Of a stretch of 64,000 bases of DNA, positions 11,983 through 22,951 are shown in pieces. The DNA comes from Lunularia cruciata (taxonomy: Eukaryota > Streptophyta > Marchantiopsida > Lunulariales > Lunulariaceae), in contig OX419757.1 of NCBI GenBank assembly GCA_948567375.1, forward strand, positions 28,576,732-28,640,731, in the 5' to 3' direction. The notes under the pieces are model-generated. The model was given only the letters and a program-made list of their open reading frames with translations, searched no databases and was not told where the DNA came from. A program made the translations under genes and the position numbers. Every line of letters begins with the position of its first letter. Position 1 is the stretch's first letter.

Positions 11983-12570
11983 CTATAGTGAGCCAAGACT
12001 GCCACTATTGAAGCATACTGGTAGGTGACATACCCGTCCCTCACCAGACTGCCAACCAGGTCTATAAGAGGCTATCTCATCCCAATAGTCAATGCTTAAA
12101 CCCATGGGGTATAACATTGCTCCCCCAACTAGCACATCATATGACTCAGCTATTGTTGCAATAGCTTGAGCTCTCACCACCGAGCTATCAATCGGATGAT
12201 TAGGCTGAACCTGGACAACAAGCTCCCTACATGTGATGTACTATGTCGAACCACCACCTAGAGATGTTTGGATCTGAAATGGACACCTCTCCACATCAGT
12301 CTTCCGTAACTCCAGACCGACAACTACAGCCTTCTCCAACATAAGGGGCTGCACACCAAAGTCTAACAAGACTCTCTATGGTGTATAGACCTTCCCTGAA
12401 GGTCCCATCTAATGAAAAATCCCCCTCTGGTTATCCAATAGGACAACACTAGGTGTGAACCGTGCTCTCGCAAAGGCCGGTCTAGCTGGCAACTCCTCTA
12501 GTCTAGCCATTGTTACCTGCCATAAACCACTGGTCGCTGAACGGATCCCATGCTCCTCAACCAAGTCAGC
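11983..12570 (-). pseudogene. Retroviral-type aspartic protease region
   Basis: The minus-strand sequence upstream of the methyltransferase contains VVLLD followed by FGVQPLMLEKA, the position of the D-[ST]-G catalytic motif of retropepsins, here reading D-F-G. It is followed by RCPFQIQTSLGG and, downstream, YDVLVGGAMLYPMGLSID and YRPGWQSGEGR, a conserved tail I associate with this element family. The active-site change and several stops show that it is inactive. Its upstream part is cut by the LTR inserted at 12573. Confidence 0.7.
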
Positions 12571-12572
12571 TC

Positions 12573-13230
12573 TGTAACACCCATTTGTGCATGTGTGTGG
12601 TATTGTGATATTTAGCTTGGTATTACAAGTACTTAAGAGATATTATTTATATAGAGATAAAGGATGGTTCCATATTAGTCATGGTTAGCTAAAGTTAGTC
12701 ATAGCTAAGATAGAGGGGACTTTACTTTAGAGGAAGTAGAAAAGATGAGCACCACTATTTTGGATTTTAGTGTGTTGACTTGGTATTATTCTTAGGTGTT
12801 TGGCTTTGAGGAAAGAATTGAGAACTCTTGGGCTTGCAAGCCTTTTTGTTTTGGATTCTTCTTTAGTCCAAGGATAGCCCATGTGAAGGAATCCTTGACT
12901 TAGTGGTTGGGTCAAGATAAGACCACATGCTTAGGGGAATATGCCCATGTGAATGGATATTCCTTTCTACTTTTTGACTTTACTTGACTTTTAGTCTAGT
13001 AACTTGAGTTACTACGGTAATTAGTAACTTTGGTATGTAACTATTTCACAAGTATATAAACAGGGGGTGAGGAGGTACTCATCATCCTTTCATTTGTAAC
13101 TATATCTCTCTCTCATTGAGTTCTCTAGTGAGCAATGTCTTGAGTCTTGGAGTGTTAGCCTTGGAGGAGTATGATGGAGTTTGGGTTCCTGACTTTCTTA
13201 GTCCATGGTGCGCTACCATAATAGCCATCA
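12573..13230 (+). repeat. Inserted LTR (family E) inside the methyltransferase element
   Basis: A plus-oriented LTR begins TGTAACACCCATTTGTGCAT and interrupts the protease-gag part of the minus-strand element. Its first about 97 bp are almost identical (three differences by eye) to the sequence at 63902-64000, which proves a repeat family. A TATA-like box, AGTATATAAA, is at 13051-13060. The 3' end is not certain: CA dinucleotides at 13204-13205 and 13229-13230 are both possible, and I could not find a convincing 5-bp target duplication. No internal domain is present, so it is probably a solo LTR. Confidence 0.75.
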
Positions 13231-13235
13231 GAGGT

Positions 13236-14165
13236 TCATCCTAAGTGAGAGACAGGCCGGCTCACAGTTCCACTACAAACCACCTCTTCTCTAGTAGTAG
13301 GAATTGCACCATCCCTACTCTCACACAACGTGGTAGCCAACCGGAATAATAGGTCTGGGTCAACTCCCAATGTAAACATATCATTGGCCAAAAACAAAGG
13401 ACGCCGCATAATCAGCTGAGCCGCTCCCAACATCATGCTAGACTCAGTCTGTGTAGTAGCAGGTGGCTGACTAACAGGTAGTCCATCATGTACTCCATCA
13501 CCACCTACCACACCTGCACAGGGACGTCTAGGAACCATGGATGTTGTCTACAATGCCTCAGATAGCGTGAAAGACTGGGGAAGTCTGACCTGTCTCCCAA
13601 CCTCTCCTCTCTATGGGTCCAACTCCACTGATGCTCCTCTAGGCTCTGGAGCACGTACTGCACTCCTAGTCATTGCTGTAGATGCATCCACCTGTGCTGC
13701 TCCACACATGAAGTCACTCCTAGTCACTGCTGTAGATGCATCCACCTGTGCTGCTCCACACATGAAGTCCAAAGCATCTCTATCACCAGCATATGAGGTG
13801 GAAGCCTCAGCACCCGAATCTGATCTCCTCTGAGCAATAGCCATACTAGCCAATCTCTACTCCAACTGCTCAATCCGTGTAGCCATAGTTGTGTCAGAAG
13901 TAAGGGCATGTACTACACCCCTACTAGGTGTAGATCCTCTACTACCTCATCCTCCATGAACTGGAGCTCCTCTACTACCAACCATAGCAGCCCTACCACT
14001 TTGTAACTTCAAGTGTAGGTCAAACAGCGGTCACTAGTGTGACCAAATCTATGGCAATGCTCACACTGCCTCTGTGTTGGTTGTGATGCACCCAAGGTAT
14101 CAGGTCCATTGCCTTGAGTACACTCTCTCTGATGGTGAGGTCCACCACAAGTCCAACAAGCAACA
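13236..14165 (-). pseudogene. Gag tail with two CCHC zinc knuckles and linker
   Basis: On the minus strand two nucleocapsid-type knuckles are seen. CWTCGGPHHQREC lies at about 14120-14158 and is one residue short of the canonical CX2CX4HX4C spacing. CEHCHRFGHTSDRC at 14024-14065 fits it exactly. Such knuckles bind the element's RNA during packaging. A Ser/Thr/Ala-rich linker follows toward the protease and contains an 18-codon tandem duplication (13661-13768). The frame of the knuckles differs from that of the gag ORF upstream, indicating a frameshift near 14170-14310. Confidence 0.75.
13661..13768 (-). repeat. 54-bp in-frame tandem duplication in the gag-protease linker
   Basis: Two adjacent 54-bp units (13661-13714 and 13715-13768), almost identical, encode two copies of an 18-residue unit containing DFMCGAAQVDAST on the minus strand. 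The unit is a multiple of three, so it would not have disturbed the frame. Confidence 0.9.
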
Positions 14166-14313
14166 CCACCACTCATTAGCTATTGCTGACTCAAAAATGA
14201 GAGTAAGGGTCTAACTCCACTAGGCCCTCTACTCGCTCCATAGGATCTGAGCTGTCCACCCTGTCCTCAAAAACCAACTAGGCGTGGTGCACTCTACTGC
14301 ACTCTAGAAGAAG

Positions 14314-15378
14314 TCATAGTCGTGGATGAGTCTCCCTACCAAATCCAGATGTCACCACTCTCTCCTCCACCATGTTGAGCTCAATACGCTCAGCCAAACC
14401 AAAGACCACTGCCAAAGTAAGCAAAGTAGCTTGTAACAACGTAGCATCACAAACTCTATGTTGTAACTCCCTATCTGGTATCCCATACCAAAACTGGATT
14501 GCCTGAGCCTCAGTAACTCCTTGAGTGAAACTGATCAGCCGCCTCATGCGAGTATATGCCTCACGTAGGCTCTCTCCAACCTTCCGTTGGAACTCCTGCA
14601 AGCTCCTCAACTTGTCAGCCCGCACTCCCTGGTAGTTCTACCTCAAACATAGGAAGAACTCCACCATGGGGTTAAACCCCGGTACCACACCACCTCCTAC
14701 AACGGTACCTCCACTCGTAGTAGCACTATCTCCTGCTAGTGCACCTCCACTAGCTCCACCAACACTACTCAAGCTAGAACTCATAGGTACAACCAATCTA
14801 CTCTTGGCCACCGAACTTGGAGTGATAGAGACATAGTTTGGAGACCAATACTGTCTCCATAACTCGATCTCCTCCAAATGAGCTCTCCTAAACTCATGGT
14901 AATCATCCATCGGTGGACCTTCCAAGTGCTGAAACAACCCCTTCCATGCCATGAAGAGTATGAACAAAGTCGGGTTCCGCATCTGCTGCATATCACGCCA
15001 ACTATCAAACTCTTGGATGAAGTCATCCAACTCAATGGTAACCACTGTACCAAAGTAATGCCTAGGGCCTTTGGAGGCCCCATAAATCTCGTCCATGTCC
15101 CACAACAACGGTGCGGACACACCAAGTGCACTCTCAATTGAATCAGCTCTTGTGTCAAACTCCAACTCAAAGTCAATCTCCTTCCTCACTGGGACCTGAG
15201 ATACAGGTTGATATCGACCACCACTCCAAGTAAACCCATTGCGTACTGCAAGGCTAACTCCTCTAGAATCTCCAAAGAACTCCGTCGTAACAAAGTAACC
15301 ACAATAGCAAACCCAAACCACCAACTGCAACCGCAAGTCGCAACCGCAAGTGCCAACACCACCACGTGCCAATACCAA
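14314..15378 (-). pseudogene. Gag polyprotein of the methyltransferase element
   Basis: An ORF of 246 codons (15378-14638) ends in TAG and continues in the same frame for another 103 codons (14625-14314). The second part contains LRSLQEFQRKVGESLREAYT and MRRLISFT, typical of the capsid-like retrotransposon gag domain with the W and Q/R-rich helices. The first part contains the upstream helices (DDFIQEFDSW, WKGLFQHLEG) and a Gly/Ser-rich linker. Gag forms the particle that packages the element RNA. The internal TAG stands where a Gln codon would fit, so it looks like a point lesion. The start at 15378 is the first Met of the open frame and is not otherwise supported. Confidence 0.7.
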
Positions 15379-15691
15379 CTAAGCACCACCCACTAATGTA
15401 ACTCTAACTGAGATAACTACACTAGGAGAAAGGGCAACCTTTAACGTGCCATCATAACACGTACTCTCACGGTCTGCAGGTCATCACTTCCTACCTCACC
15501 GGAGAGAAACAAAGGTAGTCTGACTGGTCATCACTCCAGCGTCACCACCGAGAGCACACCAGAGCACCAACGCTCAAAAGTCAGAGCACCTCACACAAAC
15601 ATGGTGCAAAAATAGGAAGTAAAGAATGGAGGGGGTCCAATCACAAGAAATTTAAACGAAAACCCTCCATCTCATAACACAACACGTGACT

Positions 15692-15704
15692 GACTCTGCC
15701 ACCA
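15692..15704 (-). other. Candidate primer-binding site
   Basis: The minus strand reads TGGTGGCAGAGTC two bases downstream of a CA that could end the 5' LTR (15707-15708). A tRNA 3' end (CCA plus acceptor stem) would pair with TGG at its start. I cannot name the tRNA. This position, rather than the end of the 450-bp repeat, is the more plausible 5' LTR boundary. Confidence 0.45.
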
Positions 15705-15706
15705 TT

Positions 15707-17073
15707 TGGCATTTGACATAAGAGAAGTTTGTATTTGAGTCCTAAGCTACTAGGATCACCAAGAATGTGATCAAACTGCCTCTCCTAGCCAAAGCTACAT
15801 GTGTGTAATTAACAGTCGCACAGTCACTAGGAAAACAAGTGAGGGTGGACCAGTTGGTTAGGGCACCAGTCTAGGAACAAGAGATCTAGGAGTTGCGCAC
15901 AATCTAGCAGGAAAGGCAGATTTTGCCAACCAATGACCAAGATCTATTCTAAACTAGCTAGCCTCATGCCAGCAAGCTGGCTTGCTGGCCCTTCTAGGCC
16001 TTTGTAGCCTCTCATAGCGCACAGTCCTATGCCTCAAAGCCTCTAAATGCCCAAATGAGGCCTTTCTTGTTGCCACTTTGAACCTCCTCTAAAATTGGCA
16101 AAACTTCTCCAAATCTGCAAAAGTCCTCTAAACTAGCAAAAGTCTTCCAAATCTGACCAAACAGCAAAACTCCTCCAAATCTGGCCAAAATCTGACGTAA
16201 ATCCCAACCAAAATCTGACATAAACCCTAAAGTTGGTTGTACGCCAAATCCCCCGCTAACTTTCCACTCGAGCCAAATTGACAACACGGGTTTCTCCAAA
16301 TCACAAATTCATGAGAATAGCTTCACAACTCTAACTTCAATTTGACTTTCTGAGCCCAACTTGCAGCAAATTAGTCTTGCATTCACCTCATGAGCTCAAA
16401 ATCACAACAACTGCTCAAAATTTGCTCCTTCTTTGCTCAAAATTTGGCTAGTGCTTTTGCACACCGTCCGCCTAACTACCAAATCTGCATCAATTGAACA
16501 AACTTCTGCACACTAGGGAAACACTGAACTTGAATCGAGCTACCAACGATCCACCGAGCTTGGAGAAACCACCAACACTCAAAGTTCCTGCACCCAATTT
16601 CTCCCTGACTTCACTTCTTTGATGTAATCAGATTCCTTACCACTCTCAACTCAACTCAACTCAGATCAGTACTTGATCTATCACTCTATAAACTACCAAC
16701 AACTGAGCACTGATTACAGTCAAGCCACACCCACTCAAGCATAGAGAATCTAGGTGACGCTCGCCGGCCTCTGTCCACCATAGCTAGGAACTCGAAGGCT
16801 CAACATCAGAGAAGTGAGCTCTCTGGAGCTCACTTTGAAACTATACCCCTTGGACTCGAGCTAGCTCGGAAACCCTAACGGTCCCGCTGATGGCACACTT
16901 GACGGTGCAAACGGTGCAAAGTGATGGTGTGACCCACCGTGAAGTCAGTACCCCAAACACAAAATTTGACCGTCGGAAAGTAGTCTCTGAGAAACTGCTG
17001 AAATAACTCTAACTACTATCACTAGAACTCCAGTGTCCAAGCATCTAGATGCGGCACTACAAATGACATGACA
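15707..17073 (-). repeat. 5' LTR of the methyltransferase element
   Basis: Positions 16623-17073 are the copy of the left-end repeat and read TGTCATGTCATTTG at the start on the minus strand. The segment 15707-16622 has no partner at the left end but lies between the repeat and the primer-site candidate, so it is most simply the rest of a long LTR whose left counterpart was lost. It is C-rich on the plus strand with many AAATCTG-type short repeats. The outer edge at 17073 lacks the 110 bp found at 6983-7092, so this LTR is probably truncated. Confidence 0.55.
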
Positions 17074-20071
17074 TTTTAGATGTAATATAAGTTGCACTGA
17101 AGTCCACAATATGCATATACTAGATCTTACAACTTACTAAACCAATCAACTATCCTCAGAATCTAAAGGTCTTTCTATTATCTTTTATCTTGTCTAACAC
17201 TATGGTGCTCAAGCATCATTCAAATATCATTCATAGATCTTATCATTCATATATCTCCGTCTCTTGAACATATCAAATACAATATACCAAAACTCAAGAG
17301 AAAATTCTTCAAGGTAAATATTGCAAATGATTGAATAGAGAGTAGCTAATGATTCTCTAGAAACTTTGAAGATTGATTGATATGAATCTAATTTTACTTA
17401 AATCTAGCAATTCTTATTCCAAGGACACATTTGCTAGCTTCTCTACAAACTCCAATTTGACTAAATGCTCTTATGCTCGGGCATGATTCAGATATCTTTC
17501 ATAAATCCTTCTTGGTAACCTCTCTCTCTTAAACAGGTCAACCTACCAAAACTGAAGAGACAACGTTTCAAGTTACATATCACAATTGAGTGGATAGAGA
17601 CTAGCAAATGATTTTCTAGAAACTTGAAAGAAAGTGAGTTTAAAATTCGATTGTTTTAAACACATTTTTAGCATTAGAAAAAAAAGCATTTTATATAGAT
17701 CTCCGTTCATGTATTGATGTTGTCATTGGCATAAAAGCAAATTAAGTTCTTTAGATATCAAAAGGGATAGTTTTGCTAATAAGTTCATCCCTTAAACAAG
17801 AATCTCGGGATAAGAAGATGTCATCTCGTTATCAATCAAGTTTCTGCTCAATTTCAGACCATTACCTCGTAGTTCTGTCCACTCGTTACATAATATTTTG
17901 ATTTATTCATTGCACATCGTGGAAGAAACACTCATTGAATATATTAGATGGTATTATTCATCCATTGTGCATTATTAACAATATTGATTCGATCCACTTT
18001 CAAGAATTTTCATTTGATCACTTTCCCATTTGAATATGTCCAAATAAAGAAATTTGTATGTTGTTTTATTGCTTCAACCAGAAAAATCAGTGTATGTTTA
18101 CGTGCAATTGAGAAGCAAATTGACATTCATCGAGATGTCCTTAATGCTAGATTATATGATCTTTATTGAGATCTTGGAGTGATAGCTCTTGGGTATGCAA
18201 AAATAACACCAAAGTCCTTGAGGTGGAATATACTTCCATCACGGCATGCATTTGCTCGCTTTTTGCTTTTACAAGGGACGTGTTAGAAAATCCCTGAGAG
18301 TGCTCTAATGGAGAAAACAAACCTTCGTCAGCTGCTTTCAAAGCGTACATAACATTTCAAAGACGAAGGACCACGTTTGATTTGACATTCTCTCATGTAG
18401 ATCAATACCTCTAGGAATCGTTTAATATATTACTTGCGTTGATATTTCAATTATTACGGAATCTGGGGACTAGGACTAAGGGTGGAGTGTTTTGCAAGGG
18501 TCCATGGCTTTTAAAGCGTATTAATTCAGACGCCTATTGATTAAAAAAAGTGTAACAAAGTAAAATTGCAATGAATCTAGAGTGTCAAAAGGTTCGTAGT
18601 TTCATATGAGAAATTTTCATTCTAGTGCTGTTCAACTTCATATGTACTTGTAATGATTTTATTTCCATGCTGTTTCTTCTCCTTTGGCGAATTACTTAGA
18701 TATTAAATTTTCCTTATATGATTAATTAGATGAAGTACTTAGATGTTTGTAGAAACAAAATCACATTCTTACAGGGTTAGTTAGCGTGGGGGTCCAACTC
18801 GTGCTAATCACTGGATCTAAGAGGCACATTAGATGGCACATTCTGGAACGAAATGAAAGTACTGGATAACTCGATATTGCAAGTGTTAAATAGATCTAAG
18901 AGGCAAAATGTTTTCGTCCTATTCAAAGACTACAAGGTTGAATTCATCATCCGCGTACTTCGTTTATGATGAGTTCCTAATGCGCGAGCAAAATATCATG
19001 AAGAACTTGGAAAAATGTGCTCAACCACATTTGAAAATTGGCATCTCCAGTCCACAATGAAGTCCATTTCCTGGAAACCAAAATGAAACTGAAGACCATA
19101 TTTTCAGGTCGTTGGATATGAACTGAGATGAATATTGAATATTAGTAGTCTGTTCAATTTTATCACCTCGAAGAAAAAATTAAAGATATTGTTCTCTTTT
19201 TACATATTTATCTCCGGCCTTTCTTGCTTATTTTAACAGTAGCTTCTTTTTCCATGGGTTGTTTACTGAAATAGTCGAACGTTTGATCCTTTTCAATTTA
19301 TAGTTTTGAGAGATCTTTTTTGGTTAATTAATTTCTAAGGTTCCCGATTGATTTGGGAAAAAATATGGGGTTTGGAACTTAAATCAAAGAGTGGAGACAT
19401 TGATTGGTAACACCAATGACTTCCTCAGAAGATTGATGGTTGATTTTTTATTGATGGCCAGACAGACTAATATTATGAATATACAGGGGAGATTCTAATT
19501 CCACCAAATGATGGATGACTCTATCAACCAATGAATGGAGAAGGGTCCATTCCATCACCCTCAGCCTGGAGGTGAAAATCTCAAGATTTAGATTTGAGAA
19601 AAGTCAGTAATGATTATTAGTATGCAAGGTTAGACGTCTGTAAATCTATGCACACGTTACTTGAAATACTATAATTAACTTCTAAAACAAATAGTTCAAT
19701 TATACTAAGTTATGAGTCTTTCATCATCTGGAAAATGGTATTTACAAACTGATCTAGCAATTCTGTGAATATCTCCACAAAATGGGCATCATGCTAGGAA
19801 AAACGTACTGATAACCTTTGGAAGTATCTTCTAATTTCTATACCCAAAGGAGAAAAATAAGACCTCACAGTTTTATGTTCCATGAACTTCATTTAGGAAG
19901 CAGGTGTAAATCGACATTATCATTGATCCAAATTGAATCATTTATAGTGGAAATAGTAAAACAGACTATATGTTGTTTACACTGGTATATTACCCCCCTC
20001 CTAAGTACCTTGGTAAGTGTCTCGATTTTCATAATCAGCCTTGTTTATGTAGAAATGTCAATTAGGAGCAT
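17074..20071. other. Intergenic AT-rich stretch with a diverged duplication
   Basis: No gene could be recognised. Segments 17213-17373 and 17475-17630 are diverged copies of one another. Both contain a run like CATTCAAATATC or GATTCAGATATC, then TATACCAAAACTCAAGAGA or TACCAAAACTGAAGAGA, then GAATAGAGAGTAGC or GGATAGAGACTAGC, then TTCTCTAGAAACTT or TTTTCTAGAAACTT. This suggests an old tandem duplication or two related transposon ends. Other ORFs are short and without domain signal. Confidence 0.5.
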
Positions 20072-20400
20072 TCATACGTTATCAAGGATATTAAGTAAGA
20101 GAAAGTACAAATAAACTCTTCGTATCCAGTCCTCAACACCTATTCTCTTGATGGACAACTTCTTGAATGCTTCAATTGATAACGGCCACAACAAAAGATT
20201 GGACATTTCTCGTACGTGGAGGAGCAAATCATCTATTTTCTCGATGATGTAAGAAACTCTTGAATGGCTGAGCAGCAGTTGCAGATAAGAGAGCATGCGA
20301 TAAAGGTGATCCTTCTTAGAACAGATATCTAAGAAGGATTCCATACAGAGGATGGAGCACACATATTCATTGTCGCTGACACTGGGCTTTCGACATTGTT
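20072..20400 (-). other. Unassigned helical ORF fragment, possible exon
   Basis: On the minus strand, after a possible 3' splice site (AAAGCCCAG near 20392), an open stretch of about 100 codons reads MESFLDICSKKDHLYRML, then SYIIEKIDDLLLHVREMS and WPLSIEAFKKLSIKR. It is Leu-rich, looks helical and has a W-P-L motif. I do not recognise it. N-terminal helical bundles of plant kinase or NLR proteins came to mind, but the resemblance is only general. No start codon in good context, partner exon or downstream domain was found. Confidence 0.2.
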
Positions 20401-20416
20401 TATGGAGTGATTGCAC

Positions 20417-22385
20417 TTATGTAAGATTGAAAAATGACAGTTCTCCTTCAAAACTGTCAGTGATAAATGATGCAAGCATCCTCGATCATGTGAATATGCA
20501 ACTGCATGCCGAAGAAAACTCGAATGTTGAAACTGTGGTGAAAGATGCCACCTCGTTCGTGGGGAAGTTCTTGATCGCACACGCAGAAAAGGTGCCTCGC
20601 ATGTTGATGAGATTGTGGTTTTGTACTGTGACCTTTTTCACGTCTTGACGTACTGCATGACAATGTGAAGAAGGCGTATCGATGGCAATCTCTGTCTCTA
20701 AGGGCCCTTCCTCCTCGGTCCCTTTAATTGATTCAGAACAAGAAGACGACGTATCTGTTCAGTGGCAGTGAGGAGATCAATGGAGGAGTTGCTACCCACG
20801 AATCCACCACACATTCAAGTCGTACCATTGGGCCATATTCGAGTCGTACGCGTCGGAGCCGACTGGTTTCACGAGTGAATAAGACGGGAAGGACGAAGTT
20901 TCCTCTTGGTGGTGCTTGCGTGTAGAGAGAGAGGCTCTATTCGTCCGTCCTACTGCTCCACAACTGAGTAAAACCATATTATCTGAAATGCTCTTTTGCT
21001 TTTCGTGAGATCTATTGTTGACAAAGTACACGAAGATTCGCGAGAAAAGAGAGTGAGGAAAAGAACTGTCGATCAGTGCTAGTGCTGCGTGCGCTACTTG
21101 GTGATGCTTGGTTTCTTACTAGACAACGGTTTTATTTTTTATGTAAGACTATACATTTGTATATTTCAGGGCCTCACTAAAGTGTTGCGGGAGGAGTCAG
21201 AGAATCGTGAAATCATCTTCCCTTTATTGAGGAAACCTTTCGTGGAATAGGTCTAGGTACAGTAAGACACGGTTAGTCCTAGCTGAGTTACAATCTCGAT
21301 TAGAATTATACAGTATACAGTAACCCGTGCCTTCCCAGCGAATTCAGGACTTCAAACTCGGTCGAGGCTTATCAAGTGACCGGTTGCCTGGGCTGAGGCT
21401 TGAAAACAAAGATGTGGGACGGTCTTTGGACTGATCGTACTTTTGTACTGGGCCTTAATTTACACGAGGTGAAGGAGCTCGTGAAACATTGAGCCTATTT
21501 GAGCGACCTACAATAGCTGGATCCCTGATCAAGTGCCCTTTCTCCCTTACAAGATTCTAAATTTGTGTGACTGGGGTAAAGGCAGATCCAGCAACAGCAG
21601 TACCTACTTCTCGACCTTGCGTTCAAGTTTTGGTTCAATGACGTAGGAACTCACTGCTGTAGTTGTTCGTATGTGGGCCATTCACTCCGTTGCGTGACGT
21701 TAGTCCTTGGCTTCATACACTCGTTGTAGAAATCATGGAAATCATGAAGTCAAGGGTAAGCGATCTTCACAAGCCAAGTCGTATTTGGGGCCTAGCCCCA
21801 TTTTACCTCTTTTGTCTCTCCCTTGTACGGCTTAATGAGGTCTTCCATCCTTCATGTATTCTATGTGGTCGCCTTTTCTTATTATTTGAAGGAGGAATTC
21901 CCCACTTGACTCAGCATGAGTGTCCGGCAAGTTGGATCCTCATTAACCGAACCACGTAAGAATATACATAATTTTTTAGAAAGGTGTAAGAATTTGATAC
22001 TAATCAATCATGTAATATAACAAGGAGCAGTTCTCGCACTAGTGAACTGCATGAAGGCCATTTTTAAGACATAATTTGAATCGTGGACTGTATATGTAGT
22101 GGATTATACATACATTGATGAACTCAACAGAGAACACAGGCAGAAAATCTTCTTTATTATTTTACTTTGATTCATATTTTGAGCGATAGATGTCCGAGTT
22201 AATATATTCAAAACACATGGTACCTTACAAAATAGTTTCAAAAAAACCTCTACATCACCCGAGTTCATACAACAAAACCCATAACAAGGACACGAGTACC
22301 ATCATTTTCCCATCTGCCGAAGCAGCTGTGGGATCTCCAGCTGAGATATCCTTACGCTGAACTGTAGCTGAAATTCTCCTATCCT
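20417..22385. other. Intergenic stretch without recognisable genes
   Basis: ORFs under 100 codons overlap on both strands (for example around 20350-20650 and 20730-21030) and none shows a family signature. No LTR, hairpin or RNA gene was recognised. Confidence 0.4.
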
Positions 22386-22951
22386 CTAATAGAGAAAGCA
22401 TGTACGGGAGCCGAGGTGCACAGCTTCTTGTACTTTCATGGCGGACAGACTGGGAGAAGGAAGACAGACTAGACCAGGACGCATAGACCAGTATTCCCAG
22501 GACTTGAATCCCTTTTCCAATGAACTATGTACTTCCTGATACAGCATGCGCTTGACATACACTGAAAAGTTCCATACCACTGTATAATCTCTGCCTCCTG
22601 AGCAACGGAAGGCCACAACTATCTCTTTGCATGACTGGAAACAGAATGTCAGTACATCAGCTTTGTGGAGTTCGTTAGACCAGTCCACCCTAAAACATTT
22701 GGCTGTTGTTGAATCCAGCTAGCAGAGGCGTGGCCCCTTTGATATTTGAGGTCTGACCATGACCCAATAAAATACATTTGTGAGCGTTCATGAAACACCA
22801 TTGAGGCTGATGCAAACAACAGGTCACTACGAGTTTTTAATGCGGAATTACTGTTTTTGCCATCGCATAAGTACTTGGTTGTTCCTGGGTACTTAAGGCA
22901 TGGGCGTCGTATACTTGAAACAAAGGTCAAGAAGGATGTGATGAAGGACAT
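22386..22951 (-). other. Possible exons of an unrecognised minus-strand gene
   Basis: Two overlapping minus-strand ORFs of 100 codons have protein-like composition. The downstream one could begin at a good 3' splice site (pyrimidine-rich CATTCTGTTTCCAG near 22635) and reads SCKEIVVAFRC, then YTVVWNFSVYVKRMLY, ending in a stop at 22386. The upstream one contains KTRSDLLFASASMVFHER and YFIGSWSDLKYQRG. I do not recognise either, and no catalytic motif is visible. They lie downstream of the CMP-KDO synthetase gene on the same strand. They may equally be chance ORFs. Confidence 0.2.

Larger units (their letters stand above)
6532..17073 (-). mobile_element. Ty3/gypsy retrotransposon carrying a DNA methyltransferase and a PHD finger (decayed)
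   Basis: A complete but inactive LTR retrotransposon read on the minus strand. A 450-bp direct repeat lies at both ends (6532-6982 and 16623-17073), differing at roughly 7-9% of sites by eye, mostly transitions. Inside, in transcription order: leader, gag with two CCHC knuckles, protease, C5 cytosine methyltransferase, reverse transcriptase with YIDD, RNase H, integrase with zinc-binding and D,D,E motifs, and a PHD finger at the end of pol. The RT-RNaseH-integrase order marks it as Ty3/gypsy. Premature stops, frameshifts and an inserted LTR at 12573-13230 make it a relic. The extra methyltransferase and PHD modules are the unusual cargo. Confidence 0.9.
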
